Notes: generated by a model not told the origin, from the sequence alone. Positions 1-9,337 are shown, numbered from the stretch's first letter. The stretch: 64,000 nt of DNA from Streptomyces pilosus (GCF_014649835.1 NZ_BMTU01000013.1:157109-221108), one strand, 5' to 3'. Program-made: numbers and translations.

Positions 1-110
1 GAGATCAGGGTGAATCCGACGAGCTTGTCGGTGATGCGGTGCGCGATGGCGTTCCAGCCGGCGTGGGTGACCGCGGCGAGCAGGACGGCCGCGGTGACCG
101 CCGGCGTCAC
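1..110 (-). CDS. EamA/DMT-family transporter, N-terminal fragment
   Basis: The 5' end of a gene that runs off the left edge. The first 36 residues contain a hydrophobic first helix followed by THAGWNAIAHR and TDKLVGF, which resembles the start of EamA/drug-metabolite-transporter permeases. The GTG start shares a GTGA overlap with the stop of the upstream deacylase gene, so the two are probably translationally coupled. The substrate cannot be inferred from this fragment. The family assignment rests on one helix and its flanking motif. Confidence 0.6.
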   Translation of the reverse strand, partial: MTPAVTAAVLLAAVTHAGWNAIAHRITDKLVGFTLI

Positions 111-619
111 GAAGCGCGCTCGCGCACGTCCACGAGAGTGCCGCCGGCTTGGCTGATCAGGTCCGCCGGTGCCATGGGGAAGACGGTGTACGGGGTGCCG
201 GCGGCCGCCCAGACGAGGTCGTGGCCGAGGAGGGAGCGGTCGGCGAGGACGCGGGTGCCGGTGCGGTGACCGAAGGGGGGCACGCCGCCGATGGCGTATC
301 CGGTGGTCTCGCGCACGACGTCGGCCCTGGCGCGGGTGACCTTCCGCGCGCCGAGTTCCTCGCGCACGCGGTCGAGGTCCACGCGCGAGGCCCCGTCCAT
401 GAGGACCAGGACCGGGACGCCGTCGGCGGCGAAGATCAGCGACTTGCAGATCTGGCTGAGTCCGCAGTCGAGCGCGGCGGCCGCCTCGGCGGCGGTGCGG
501 GTGGCTTCCGGGAAGCGGCGGACCCGGGGGATCAGGTCCGCGAGCCCTCGTTCCCTCAGGGCCTCGGCGAACCTGGGGTGGGCCGCGGAGTCGTCGGCGT
601 CGGTGGCGGCTGTCGTCAT
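107..619 (-). CDS. YbaK/EbsC-type aminoacyl-tRNA deacylase
   Basis: A 170-residue protein of the YbaK/ProX editing-domain family, which hydrolyses mischarged aminoacyl-tRNA (Cys-tRNAPro or Ala-tRNAPro in characterised members). Visible family features are the CGLSQICKSLIF segment with its conserved Lys, VLMDGASRVD, and the glycine-rich GYAIGGVPPFGH loop. The ATG at 619 fits the family length and places the conserved body about 20 residues in. An in-frame start farther upstream would add a Pro/Ala-rich extension with no family resemblance. It overlaps the downstream EamA transporter by GTGA. The exact tRNA substrate is not readable from sequence. Confidence 0.85.
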   Translation of the reverse strand: MTTAATDADDSAAHPRFAEALRERGLADLIPRVRRFPEATRTAAEAAAALDCGLSQICKSLIFAADGVPVLVLMDGASRVDLDRVREELGARKVTRARADVVRETTGYAIGGVPPFGHRTGTRVLADRSLLGHDLVWAAAGTPYTVFPMAPADLISQAGGTLVDVRERAS

Positions 620-748
620 GCAGGGCACGCTAGTGGCCGGTGCGGCGGCCGTGCGACCCGATTCCGCGCCCGGCACCGGGGAAGCCGGTGAGGGCACCCC
701 GTCCCCACGGAGCCCTCACCGGCTGGCTTTCTGCGCGCGTCCGGGCCG

Positions 749-2959
749 TCAGACCCGCACGAGCTCCTTGTCCTCGTCCTTCGGGTCGCCGTGGGCGCTC
801 AGGGACTCGCCCTCGACGTCCACGTTGGGCAGGGCGCGGTCCAGCCACTTCGGCAGCCACCAGGCCTTCGTGCCGAGCAGGGCCAGCACGGCCGGGACGA
901 TCGCCATGCGGACGACGAACGCGTCGAAGAGGACGGCGACGGCGAGGCCGAAACCGATCATCCTGACCATCGAGTCGCTGGAGCCGATGAAGCCGGCGAA
1001 CACCGCCATCATGATCACCGCGGCGGCGGTGACCACCCGGGCGCTGTAGCGGAAGCCGGTCACCACGGCCTGCCGCGGCTTCTCGCCGTGGACGTAGGCC
1101 TCGCGGATCCGGGTCACGAGGAACACCTCGTAGTCCATGGCCAGTCCGAAGACCACGCCGACCATGAAGATCGGCATCATCGACATGATCGGGCCGGTCT
1201 CCTCGACGCCCATCAGGCCGGACAGCCAGCCCCACTGGTAGACCGCGACGACCGCGCCGAGGGCCGCCAGCACGGAGAGCAGGAAGCCGAGGGCCGCCTT
1301 CAGCGGGACCAGGATCGAGCGGAACACCACGATCAGCAGCAGGAAGGCCAGGCCGACGACGAGGACCAGGTACGGCACCAGCGCGTCGTTGAGCTTCTGC
1401 GAGACGTCGATGTTCATCGCGGTCGCGCCGGTGACGAGGACCTCGGCGTCGGTGTCGGCCTTGATGCCGGCGCCGGCGTCGCGGATGTCGTGGACCAGGT
1501 CCTCGGTGGTGACGGAGGAGGGCTTGGCGTCCGGGATCACGGTGATCGTCGCCGTGTCGCCGGCCTTGTTGGGCTGCGCGGGGGCGACGTCGACGATGTT
1601 GTCGAGGCCCTTGATCTCCTCGCCGGCCTGCTCGAACACCGCCTGCGGGTCGTCGCTGTCCTTGGCGTCGACGACGACCACGAGCGGGCCGTTGAAGCCG
1701 GGACCGAAGCCCTCGGAGAGCAGGTCGTAACCGCGCCGCTGGGTCGTGGAGGTCGGCTGCGAGCCGTCGTCGGGCAGGCCCAGTTCGAGCGAGGCGGCCG
1801 GGATGGCCGCGGCGCCCAGGCCGACCACGCCGAGCAGCAGCACGGCCAGCGGACGGCGCACGACGAAGCTCGCCCAGCGGGTGCCCATGTTGGGGCGCTG
1901 CGCCTTCTGCTCGCCGCCGCGGCCACCGCCGAGCAGTTTGCTCTTCTCGCCCGCGGGGCGGACCCGGCGGCCGGCGTAGCCGAGCAGGGCGGGGATCAGG
2001 GTGAGGGCGATCAGGACCGCGATGGCGACCGTGGCGGCGGCGGCGATGCCCATCTTCGTCAGCATCGGGATGTTGACGACGGACAGGCCGACCAGGGCGA
2101 TCACGACGGTCAGGCCGGCGAAGACCACCGCGGAGCCGGCGGTGCCGACGGCGCGGCCGGCGGCTTCCTCCCGTTCGCGGCCCTCGGCCAGTTCGGCCCG
2201 GTAGCGGGAGACGACGAACAGGGCGTAGTCGATGCCGACCGCGAGGCCGATCATCGAGGCCAGGATGGAGGTGGTGGAGCCGAGGTCGAGGGTGCTGGCC
2301 AGGGCGGTGATGCTCGCGACGCCGATGCCGACGCCGACGATCGCGGTGAGCAGCGGCAGCCCCGCGGCGAGCAGGGAGCCGAGGGTGATCACGAGGACGA
2401 TCGCGGCGATGCCGATGCCGATGATCTCGGCGGTGCCGGTCTCCGGTACGGCCTGGAGGGCGTCACCGCCGATCTCGACGGTCAGCCCCGCGTCGCGGGC
2501 GTCCTGCGCGGCGGTCTCCAGGGCCTCGCGGGAGGTCTCCTCCAGCTCCATGCCGGAGACCTCGTAGGTCACCGAGGCGTAGGCGATGCCGCCGTCCTGG
2601 CTGACGCCGCCGCCCTGGTAGGGGTCGGTGACGCGGGCGACCTCGGAGCCGCCGGCGAGCGCGTCGACGGTGTCCTGGACGGTCGCCTTGTTGCCGGCGT
2701 CGGTCATCTTCTGGCCGTCCGGCGCCTTGAAGACGACGCGTGCGGTCGCCCCGTCGGCGCTGGAGCCGGGGAAGCGCTCCTCCAGCAGGTCGAAGGCCTT
2801 CTGGGCCTCGGTGCCGGGGATGGAGAAGGAGGAGTTGCCGGCCGCGGGGGCGCCGGCCGCGCCGGCGCCCGCGAGCGCCAGCAGCGCCACCCAGAACAGG
2901 GCTACGAAGTGCCGTCGCCTGAAGGCGAACCGGCCGAGTCGATAGAGGAAAGTGGCCAC
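749..2959 (-). CDS. MMPL/RND-family transporter
   Basis: A 736-residue membrane protein of the MmpL type within the RND superfamily, typically exporting lipids or small hydrophobic molecules. There is an N-terminal membrane helix, then a large extracytoplasmic domain (about residues 40-190) and a block of five to six helices. This two-part architecture is repeated with a second soluble domain around 390-510 and a terminal helix bundle. GIDYALFVVSRYR and MDYEVFLVTRIRE are the duplicated Asp-containing helices characteristic of MMPL proteins. The start is GTG. A tetR gene lies 113 bp upstream on the same strand with operator-like palindromes ahead of it, suggesting a substrate-inducible exporter. 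The substrate is unknown. Confidence 0.92.
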   Translation of the reverse strand: MATFLYRLGRFAFRRRHFVALFWVALLALAGAGAAGAPAAGNSSFSIPGTEAQKAFDLLEERFPGSSADGATARVVFKAPDGQKMTDAGNKATVQDTVDALAGGSEVARVTDPYQGGGVSQDGGIAYASVTYEVSGMELEETSREALETAAQDARDAGLTVEIGGDALQAVPETGTAEIIGIGIAAIVLVITLGSLLAAGLPLLTAIVGVGIGVASITALASTLDLGSTTSILASMIGLAVGIDYALFVVSRYRAELAEGREREEAAGRAVGTAGSAVVFAGLTVVIALVGLSVVNIPMLTKMGIAAAATVAIAVLIALTLIPALLGYAGRRVRPAGEKSKLLGGGRGGEQKAQRPNMGTRWASFVVRRPLAVLLLGVVGLGAAAIPAASLELGLPDDGSQPTSTTQRRGYDLLSEGFGPGFNGPLVVVVDAKDSDDPQAVFEQAGEEIKGLDNIVDVAPAQPNKAGDTATITVIPDAKPSSVTTEDLVHDIRDAGAGIKADTDAEVLVTGATAMNIDVSQKLNDALVPYLVLVVGLAFLLLIVVFRSILVPLKAALGFLLSVLAALGAVVAVYQWGWLSGLMGVEETGPIMSMMPIFMVGVVFGLAMDYEVFLVTRIREAYVHGEKPRQAVVTGFRYSARVVTAAAVIMMAVFAGFIGSSDSMVRMIGFGLAVAVLFDAFVVRMAIVPAVLALLGTKAWWLPKWLDRALPNVDVEGESLSAHGDPKDEDKELVRV

Positions 2960-3072
2960 GAGGGCGTACTCCCGGTCAGGTCGTGGTTGCTTCGGGGCAG
3001 GGGTGATCAGCCCGACGACGTGAGCGGTGACGTCAGGTGGTGACTGGCTTGGTCGGCTGACCTGGGGGACGG

Positions 3073-3672
3073 TCAGTGAGAGGGCACGCCGAGGGCGGGG
3101 AGGACCACGGCGTCGATGTACGAGGTGAGGAACTCCCGCGTGGGCGGCAGGTCGTCGATCAGCGTCCGCGTGGCGAACGCGCCGACGAGCATGTGCACCA
3201 TGTAGTCCAGTGCCGGGTTGTCGGGGCGGATCTCGCCCCGGTCGACCGCCCGCCGGATCATCCGCCGGAACTCTTCCATCTCCGGTTCGACCAGGAGTTC
3301 CTTGAACGCCCGGCGGAGATCGTCGTTCTGGTGCACCGCCATGGCCAGGGCCCGCATCAGCGCCGCGTTCTGCGCCATGGCGCAGTCGTCCTCGCGCCCG
3401 ATGATGCCGTGCAGGTCACCCCGCAGGGAGCCGGTGTCGATGTCGGCGATGCTGCCGGGCTTCTGGCTGTGCAGTGCTCTGACCACCAGCTCGGCCTTGC
3501 CGCCCCACTGGCGGTAGAGGGTGGCCTTGCTGGACCGGGTGCGGGCGGCCACGGCGTCCATGGTCACGGCGTCGTACCCGACCTCGCGGAGCAGGTCGAG
3601 CACGGCGCCGTACAGCTCGGCCTCGCGCTCGGGGGTGATCCGGCTACGACGTGTCGTCGTTGTCTCGCTCAT
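3073..3672 (-). CDS. TetR-family transcriptional regulator of the MMPL exporter
   Basis: A 199-residue regulator. Residues about 10-60 form the TetR DNA-binding domain, with VTMDAVAARTRSSKATLYRQW as the helix-turn-helix; the C-terminal half is a helical ligand-binding domain ending in DAVVLPALG. The ATG at 3672 was chosen because upstream codons show no family resemblance and cross the operator palindromes. It precedes the MMPL exporter on the same strand and is probably co-transcribed. Two copies of an AACGAAACgGTTTCGTT-type palindrome sit upstream, consistent with autorepression. The ligand is unknown. Confidence 0.9.
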   Translation of the reverse strand: MSETTTTRRSRITPEREAELYGAVLDLLREVGYDAVTMDAVAARTRSSKATLYRQWGGKAELVVRALHSQKPGSIADIDTGSLRGDLHGIIGREDDCAMAQNAALMRALAMAVHQNDDLRRAFKELLVEPEMEEFRRMIRRAVDRGEIRPDNPALDYMVHMLVGAFATRTLIDDLPPTREFLTSYIDAVVLPALGVPSH

Positions 3673-3712
3673 TCCGCTCACCCTCCCACTCCGGCATCCC
3701 CGTGTCGAAGAG

Positions 3713-3729
3713 AACGACACGGTTTCGTA
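3713..3729. promoter_or_regulatory. Operator-like palindrome, tetR-proximal copy
   Basis: The sequence AACGACACgGTTTCGTA is an imperfect version of the palindrome at 3760-3776, with one mismatch per arm. It lies about 41 bp upstream of the tetR start. The two copies are 47 bp apart centre to centre. Binding by the adjacent TetR protein is inferred from position and symmetry. Confidence 0.55.
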
Positions 3730-3759
3730 CAGGACAACGGTACCCCCGGCCCCTAGCGA

Positions 3760-3776
3760 AACGAAACGGTTTCGTT
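3760..3776. promoter_or_regulatory. Operator-like palindrome, perfect copy
   Basis: AACGAAAC-g-GTTTCGTT is a perfect 8-bp inverted repeat around a single central base. It lies between the divergent tetR and tricorn-protease genes, 63 bp upstream of the tricorn start. A TetR dimer operator controlling tetR-mmpL, and possibly influencing the tricorn gene, is the natural reading. Confidence 0.6.
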
Positions 3777-3838
3777 CGTGTTCTGCGTCACGGTTGTCGG
3801 TCCGGCATAAGTTGCTGCGGTCCGCTCCCCGGAAAAGC

Positions 3839-6800
3839 ATGGGGAGAGTGACCTATCTGCGTCTGCCGCACCTCAAGGACGACCTGCTGTGCTTCGTGGC
3901 CGAGGACGACCTCTGGCTGGCACCGCTCGACGGACCCGGCCGCGCCTGGCGGCTCACCGTCGACCGCACCAAGCTCGGTCACCCCCGCTTCTCCCCCGAC
4001 GGCCGGCACATCGCCTGCACGAGCTGGCACAGCCTCGACCCGGAGGTGCACCTCGTCCCGGTGGACGGCGGACCGGGCCGGCGCCTCACCTACTGGGGCA
4101 GCTCCGACACCCGGGTCTGCGGCTGGACGCCCCCCGACGACGACGGCCACGCCGAGATCCTCGCCGTCGCCTCCCACGGCGAGCCCTTCTCCTACTTCAC
4201 CTGGGCCTACAAGCTCGCCTGCGACGGCAGCCCCGGCCGCAAACTGCCCTGGGGCCCGGTCTCCGACATCCAGGTCGCCGACGTCGCCGGGGAGCGCATG
4301 TCCCTGCTGCTCACCGGCACCCCGCCGCACGAACCGGCCTCCTGGAAGCGCTACCGGGGCGGCGCCACGGGCAGGCTGTGGCTGCACGGGCACCGGCTGC
4401 TCGACGGCCTCGACGGCCATCTGCACTCCCCCGTCTTCGCCGGGGGCCGGATCGCCTTCCTCTCCGACCACGAGGGCGTCGGCAACCTCTACTCGTGCGC
4501 CTACGACGGCTCCGACCTGCGCCGCCACACCGACCACGACGCCTTCTACGCCCGGCACGCCGCCAGCGACGGCACCCGGGTCGTCTACCAGTGCGCCGGC
4601 GACCTGTGGATCGTCGACGACCTGTCCGCGGGCTCCGTGCCGCGCCGGCTGGACGTGCGGCTGCACAGCCCGCGGGCGGGGCGGCGCCCCTACCAGGTGC
4701 CGGCCGCCCGGCACCTGGACGGCCTCTCCGTCGACGAGACCGGCCGGGCGAGCGCCGTCGTCGTCCGCGGCAGCCTGTACTGGCTCACCCACCGCGACGG
4801 CCCGGCCCGCACCCTCACCGACACCCCGGGCGTACGGGTCCGGCTGCCGGAGATGCTCGGCGCCGGCGGCCGGGTGGCGTACGTGACGGACGCCGAGGGG
4901 GAGGACGCCGTCGAGATCGCCTCCCTGCCCCGGGCCACCGGCCAGCGCCCGCCCCGGCGGCTGGCCGCCGGGAAACTGGGCCGGGTGCTGGAACTGGTGG
5001 CCGACCCGGACGGGCAGCGGCTGGCCGTCGCCGCCCACGACGGACGGCTGCTGCTGGTCGGCACCGGCGAGCCGGAGGCCGCGGACACCACCTCGGACGA
5101 GCGGGAGGGGGAGGTCGTCGAGCTGATCCACTCCGGCAACGGGCCGGTGCGCGACCTCGCCTTCTCCCCCGACGGCACCTGGCTCGCCTGGTCCCACCCC
5201 GTGATCGGCCGGTCGCTGCGGCAGATCAAACTCGCCCGGATCAAGGACCGGCTGGTCCTCGACGTCACCAACGGCCGCTTCGAGGACGAGAACCCGGTCT
5301 TCACCCGGGACGGCCGCTACCTCGCCTTCCTGTCCTGGCGCGGCTTCGACCCGGTGTACGACGTGCACACCGGCGACCTGTCCTTCCCGCTGGGCTGCCG
5401 CCCCTACCTGGTGCCGCTGTCGTCGGCGACCCCCTCCCCGTTCGCCCTCAACCCCGAGGGCCGCCCCGCCGCCGGGGGCCTGGACCCGGTGGAGCGGGAG
5501 GACGCCGAGGAGGGCGGCGAGGGCGGCACGGTGACCGTGGAGGCGGAGGGCCTGGAGAGCAGGGTCACGCCGTTCCCGGTGGCCGCCTCCAAGTACTCGG
5601 GCCTGTACCCGGTCGCCGGCTGCGGACTGGTGTGGCTGCGCTGGCCCATCTCCGGCGCGCTCGGCGAGACCTTCGTCAACCCCGACGACACCAGCGGCCG
5701 GCCCGCCCTGGAACACTTCTCCATCGGCAAGGCCAAGCGGTCCGAACTCGTCGCCGATCTGGACTTCTTCGCGGTCAGCGGCGACGGCACCCGGCTGGTC
5801 GTCGTCGACGAGGGCGAACTGCGCGCGGTGCCCGCGACCGAGCCCGGCGACAGCGACTCCACGGTGTGGATCGACGCCCGCCGCATCCTGCACGAGGCGG
5901 ACCCGGCGGCCGAGTGGCGCCAGGCGTACGCGGAGGCCGGGCGGCTGATCCGCGCCTACTTCTGGGAACCGGGCATGTGCGGCATCGACTGGGACGCGGT
6001 GCTGGACCAGTACCGTCCCCTGGTCGAACGGGTCGCCACCCCGGACGAGTTCGCCGACCTGCTGCGCGAGGTCCTCGGCGAACTCGGCACCTCCCACGCC
6101 TACGTCAGCGCCGCCCGCCGCAACGAGGGCCCGCCGCACTACCAGCGCCGCCAGGGCCTGCTCGGCGCCAACCTCGTGCCCCGCGAGGAGGGCTGGACCG
6201 TCAAGCGGATCCTGCCCGGCGACTCCTCCGACTCCCGCGCCCGCTCCCCGCTGGCCGGCGCCGGAATCCGTGAGGGCGCGGTCCTCACCCACGTCGACGG
6301 CCGCCCGGTCGACCCCGTCACGGGCCCCTACCCGCTGCTCGCCGGCGCCGGCGGCACGACCGTGGAGCTGACGTTCCTGCCCGCCGGCGGCGAGGGTGCC
6401 GCCCGGCGGGTCGCCGTCGTGCCGCTGACCGACGAGACGCCGCTGCGCTACCAGGACTGGGTGGCCAAACGCCGCGCCGTGGTCCGCGAGTTGAGCGGCG
6501 GCCGCTGCGGCTACCTGCACATCCCGGACATGGGCGGCTCCGGCTGGGCCCAGTTCAACCGCGACGTGCGCATGGAGATGTCCCGGCCCGCGCTGATCGT
6601 GGACGTGCGCGGCAACGCCGGCGGGCACATCAGCGAACTCGTCGTGGAGAAGCTGACCCGGACCATCATCGGCTGGGACCTCACCCGCGACGCCCAGCCC
6701 GTCTCGTACGCCTCCAACGCCCCGCGCGGGCCGGTCGTGGCGCTGGCGGACGAGGCGACCAGCTCCGACGGCGACATGATCACCGCCGCGTTCAAACTGC

Positions 6801-7129
6801 TGGGGCTGGGCCCGGTGGTGGGCCAGCGCACCTGGGGCGGCGTGGTCGGCATGACCGGCCGGCACCGGCTCGGGGACGGCACCGTGATCACGGTGCCGAT
6901 GAACGCCGCCTGGTTCGACGCCTACGGCTGGTCCGTGGAGAACAAGGGCGTCGAGCCGGACCTGGAGGCCCTGCGCACCCCGCTGGACTGGGCCGAGGGC
7001 CGGTACGCGGTCCTCGACGACGCCGTACGGCTCGCCCTGGAACAGCTCGAAGCCGCACCCCCAGCGACGCCGCCCGGCTACACGGACGTTCCCGACCGCT
7101 CCCGGCCGAAGCTGCCGCCACGGACGTGA
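3839..7129 (+). CDS. Tricorn protease homologue (S41 family)
   Basis: A 1096-residue cytoplasmic protease that, in the family, degrades peptides released by the proteasome or other proteases. The N-terminal half is built of beta-propeller repeats (HPRFSPDGRHIA, DLAFSPDGTWLAW, NPVFTRDGRYLAF). A helical domain, a PDZ-like domain (about 790-860) and the S41 catalytic domain follow. Catalytic candidates match Thermoplasma tricorn in spacing: Ser752-His753 in GTSHAY, Ser975/Ser976 in TSSDGD and Glu1034 in SVENKGVEPD. The ATG at 3839 has a GGAAAA Shine-Dalgarno-like run. GTG at 3848 is an alternative start. It is not obviously in an operon. Confidence 0.93.
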   Translation: MGRVTYLRLPHLKDDLLCFVAEDDLWLAPLDGPGRAWRLTVDRTKLGHPRFSPDGRHIACTSWHSLDPEVHLVPVDGGPGRRLTYWGSSDTRVCGWTPPDDDGHAEILAVASHGEPFSYFTWAYKLACDGSPGRKLPWGPVSDIQVADVAGERMSLLLTGTPPHEPASWKRYRGGATGRLWLHGHRLLDGLDGHLHSPVFAGGRIAFLSDHEGVGNLYSCAYDGSDLRRHTDHDAFYARHAASDGTRVVYQCAGDLWIVDDLSAGSVPRRLDVRLHSPRAGRRPYQVPAARHLDGLSVDETGRASAVVVRGSLYWLTHRDGPARTLTDTPGVRVRLPEMLGAGGRVAYVTDAEGEDAVEIASLPRATGQRPPRRLAAGKLGRVLELVADPDGQRLAVAAHDGRLLLVGTGEPEAADTTSDEREGEVVELIHSGNGPVRDLAFSPDGTWLAWSHPVIGRSLRQIKLARIKDRLVLDVTNGRFEDENPVFTRDGRYLAFLSWRGFDPVYDVHTGDLSFPLGCRPYLVPLSSATPSPFALNPEGRPAAGGLDPVEREDAEEGGEGGTVTVEAEGLESRVTPFPVAASKYSGLYPVAGCGLVWLRWPISGALGETFVNPDDTSGRPALEHFSIGKAKRSELVADLDFFAVSGDGTRLVVVDEGELRAVPATEPGDSDSTVWIDARRILHEADPAAEWRQAYAEAGRLIRAYFWEPGMCGIDWDAVLDQYRPLVERVATPDEFADLLREVLGELGTSHAYVSAARRNEGPPHYQRRQGLLGANLVPREEGWTVKRILPGDSSDSRARSPLAGAGIREGAVLTHVDGRPVDPVTGPYPLLAGAGGTTVELTFLPAGGEGAARRVAVVPLTDETPLRYQDWVAKRRAVVRELSGGRCGYLHIPDMGGSGWAQFNRDVRMEMSRPALIVDVRGNAGGHISELVVEKLTRTIIGWDLTRDAQPVSYASNAPRGPVVALADEATSSDGDMITAAFKLLGLGPVVGQRTWGGVVGMTGRHRLGDGTVITVPMNAAWFDAYGWSVENKGVEPDLEALRTPLDWAEGRYAVLDDAVRLALEQLEAAPPATPPGYTDVPDRSRPKLPPRT

Positions 7130-7153
7130 GGGGCGGGGCGCGGCGGCGGCACG

Positions 7154-7190
7154 GGAAAGGAGTGCCCCCTTCGCCAGGGGCACCCCTTCC
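7154..7190. terminator. Hairpin between convergent genes
   Basis: An imperfect hairpin whose inner stem GTGCCCC/GGGGCAC is extended by GG-A-A pairs to about 13 bp. It lies just after the tricorn stop and before the end of the convergent small gene, so it can serve as a bidirectional terminator. There is no clear U-tract, as is usual in this lineage. Confidence 0.55.
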
Positions 7191-7262
7191 GCCTGCGCTT
7201 CAGTGCCTCGGCCCGGTGCTCACATCCGGGAGCCCGGTGCTTCGGCGCTTCCGTGCGCTCGG

Positions 7263-7442
7263 TCAGACCTCGTGGTCCTGGTCGAGGCGCTCCTCGGACT
7301 CACGCCGACGACGCTGGTCGTCCATGCCCTCGTCGCGCCGGCGGCCGCGGTTCTGCAGCTGCTCCTTGCCCTGCTGGGCACGCTGCTTGGCCTGCTGCTG
7401 GAACTGCTCGGACTTCTCCTGGAACTGGTCCTTCATACCCAT
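7263..7442 (-). CDS. Small hydrophilic Gln/Arg-rich protein (59 aa), unknown function
   Basis: A 59-residue reading frame beginning MGMKDQFQEKSEQFQ, followed by a Lys/Gln/Arg-rich stretch (AKQRAQQGKEQLQNRGRRR) and an acidic end. The composition predicts one long charged helix with coiled-coil character and no membrane segment. A GGGAG sequence lies 9 nt before the ATG. A second Met at residue 3 could also start. It lies convergent to the tricorn protease and upstream of nothing obvious. I recognise no function. Coding is supported by the ribosome-binding site and strongly biased composition. Confidence 0.7.
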   Translation of the reverse strand: MGMKDQFQEKSEQFQQQAKQRAQQGKEQLQNRGRRRDEGMDDQRRRRESEERLDQDHEV

Positions 7443-7517
7443 GTGGGTTCACTCCCGTTGTGCGTGGGGGGACTTGCCCGACCAGATTCACACGGGTGGT
7501 GACCCTGCGCATGTCGA

Positions 7518-8402
7518 TCAGTCACGTACCGTAGCGCGGTGCTGTTCGTCGGCGTTGCCGCCCGCTCCGACCAGTCCCGTGCGGACGCTGTCGAGCCGGC
7601 CCGCGAACCGCCGCATCTCCCGTTGCCCCACCGTCCCGATGACCGCGTGGAGGTAGCCGCGCACCCCCTGCATGCCGCGCAGCCACCACTGTCCGTAGAC
7701 GTGGGCCGACCGCCGCTCGATGCCGGCCACCAGCCGGTCCACCGCGGGGCCGAGGGGGTAGGTCTTGTTGGACGGCCACGGCAGCCGCTGCCGCAACTCC
7801 CGCATGACGTCGTCCTGGTCGGCGCCGCGCACCATGTCGGTATCGGTCCACGACAGGTAGCCGACGCCCACCTTCACCCCCTGGTACCCGACTTCGGCCC
7901 GCAGGCTGTGCGCGTACGCCTCCACACCGGACTTGGAGGCGCAGTACGCCGTCATCATCGGCGCCGGGGTGATCGCGGCGAGCGAGGCGATCTGGAGCAG
8001 GTAGCCGCGGCTCTCGGCGAGCAGCGGCAGGAACGCCCGTGCGGTGACCGCCGATCCGATCAGGTTCACCTCGATCACCCGCCGCCAGGACTCCGGGTCG
8101 GACTCCGTGAACGGCCCGCCCGTCGCCACACCGGCGTTGGCGACGACGATGTCGACCCGGCCGAACCGCTCCTTCACCTCCGCGGCGACCCGGGCCATCG
8201 CCTCGTGGTCGGTGACGTCCGCGTGCCAGTGGTCGCTGTCGCTGTGCAGCCGCGTGGAGACGTCCTTCAGCGCGTCCGGCTCCAGCCCGATCAGCGCCAC
8301 CCGCACACCCCGGGCGGAGAGCTTGCGGGCGAGCAGCTCCCCGACGCCGCGCGCCGCCCCGGTGACGACGGCGACCTTCCCTTCGAGACCGACCCTGCTC
8401 AT
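7518..8402 (-). CDS. Short-chain dehydrogenase/reductase
   Basis: A 294-residue classical SDR. The nucleotide-binding motif TGAARGVGE lies near residue 14, NAG (VANAGVATGG) near 85, the catalytic Ser in LLQIASLAA and the YCASK active-site tetrad member about residues 150-155. The C-terminal extension (about 260-294) is longer than in minimal SDRs. It is the third gene of a tightly coupled operon: its ATG overlaps the stop of the hydrolase gene (ATGA), which in turn overlaps the Baeyer-Villiger monooxygenase gene. Oxidation or reduction of an alcohol/ketone feeding or draining the monooxygenase step is the likely role. Confidence 0.9.
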   Translation of the reverse strand: MSRVGLEGKVAVVTGAARGVGELLARKLSARGVRVALIGLEPDALKDVSTRLHSDSDHWHADVTDHEAMARVAAEVKERFGRVDIVVANAGVATGGPFTESDPESWRRVIEVNLIGSAVTARAFLPLLAESRGYLLQIASLAAITPAPMMTAYCASKSGVEAYAHSLRAEVGYQGVKVGVGYLSWTDTDMVRGADQDDVMRELRQRLPWPSNKTYPLGPAVDRLVAGIERRSAHVYGQWWLRGMQGVRGYLHAVIGTVGQREMRRFAGRLDSVRTGLVGAGGNADEQHRATVRD

Positions 8403-9337
8403 GCGTTCTCCTCGGCGGGTGTGACGTGCTGGCGGGCTGATACGTGGGCGGCGACGAGGGACCGGATCCGCGCGGTGACCTGGCCGGGCGCCTCGACGGG
8501 TGTCATGTGGCCGACGCCCGGCAGTTCGGTGACGCCGAGGCACTGCGGCAGCGCGGCGGCGAGCGTACGGGCGTGCACGGGCGGGGTGAGCCGGTCGGCG
8601 GCCCCGACGACGACCTCGGTGGGCACGCGCAGCTCGCGCGCCCCGTGGTCGAGGTCGAGCGTGCCGAGCACGTGCGACCAGGCGTGGCGCACCGCGCGGG
8701 GGCAGGCGTGCACGATGTGCGCGCAGGCGTCGACCATGTCCGGTGCCGAACCGGGCCCCATGGTGGCGTACTTGAGGATGCGGCGGGCGAGCGGTGTGAC
8801 CGGTCCGAGCGGGGCGCGGGAGCCGAGGACGTGCCGCGTCAGCCAGGTCCGTACCCGTCCCGGCGGGAGCGGCAGCACCGTCGACTCGTCGACCAGCCGC
8901 GAACTGCCGGTGCTGCAGAGCAGCACGGCTGCGGTGTGGGCGGCGAAGGCGGGCCGGCCGGCGGCGGCCATGACGGTCATGCCGCCCATGGAGTGCCCGG
9001 CGATCACCGCCCGCTCCCCGGGCACGAGGGTGGTGGTGAGCACGGCCTCGAGGTCGTCGGCGAGGGCGTCGGTGGTGCAGGCCGGGCTCGCGGGCGTCCG
9101 TCCGTGGCCGCGCTGGTCGTAGGCGATGACCCGGTGGTCGGCGGACAGTTCGCGGATCTGGGCGGCCCAGAAGGCGGTCGAGCAGGTCCAGCCGTGGGCG
9201 AGCACCACCGCGGGCGCCCGCTCGGGCCCGTGCACCTCGACGTGCAGCCGGGTGCCGTCGGCGGAGACGGCGGTCAGTTCACGCACCGGGGCGGGCGGGG
9301 CGTACGGTCCGGAGGTGACGTGGGCGAGCCGGCTCAT
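8399..9337 (-). CDS. Alpha/beta-fold hydrolase
   Basis: A 312-residue alpha/beta hydrolase. HGW near residue 48 forms the oxyanion region, GHSMGG places the nucleophile at Ser116, and an Asp (VVGAADRLTPP) and a His (GVGHMTP) follow near the C terminus in the order expected for the catalytic triad. The gene overlaps both neighbours by 4 bp (ATGA). Next to a Baeyer-Villiger monooxygenase, ester or lactone hydrolysis of the oxygenation product is the most economical role. The specific substrate is unknown. Confidence 0.9.
   Translation of the reverse strand: MSRLAHVTSGPYAPPAPVRELTAVSADGTRLHVEVHGPERAPAVVLAHGWTCSTAFWAAQIRELSADHRVIAYDQRGHGRTPASPACTTDALADDLEAVLTTTLVPGERAVIAGHSMGGMTVMAAAGRPAFAAHTAAVLLCSTGSSRLVDESTVLPLPPGRVRTWLTRHVLGSRAPLGPVTPLARRILKYATMGPGSAPDMVDACAHIVHACPRAVRHAWSHVLGTLDLDHGARELRVPTEVVVGAADRLTPPVHARTLAAALPQCLGVTELPGVGHMTPVEAPGQVTARIRSLVAAHVSARQHVTPAEENA

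Noticed and set aside
3788..7183. A very long open frame on the minus strand opposite the tricorn protease
   Set aside because: It is an antisense shadow caused by GC-rich codon bias. Its product is His/Gly/Val/Arg-rich with no motif, while the plus strand has an intact, motif-rich protease.
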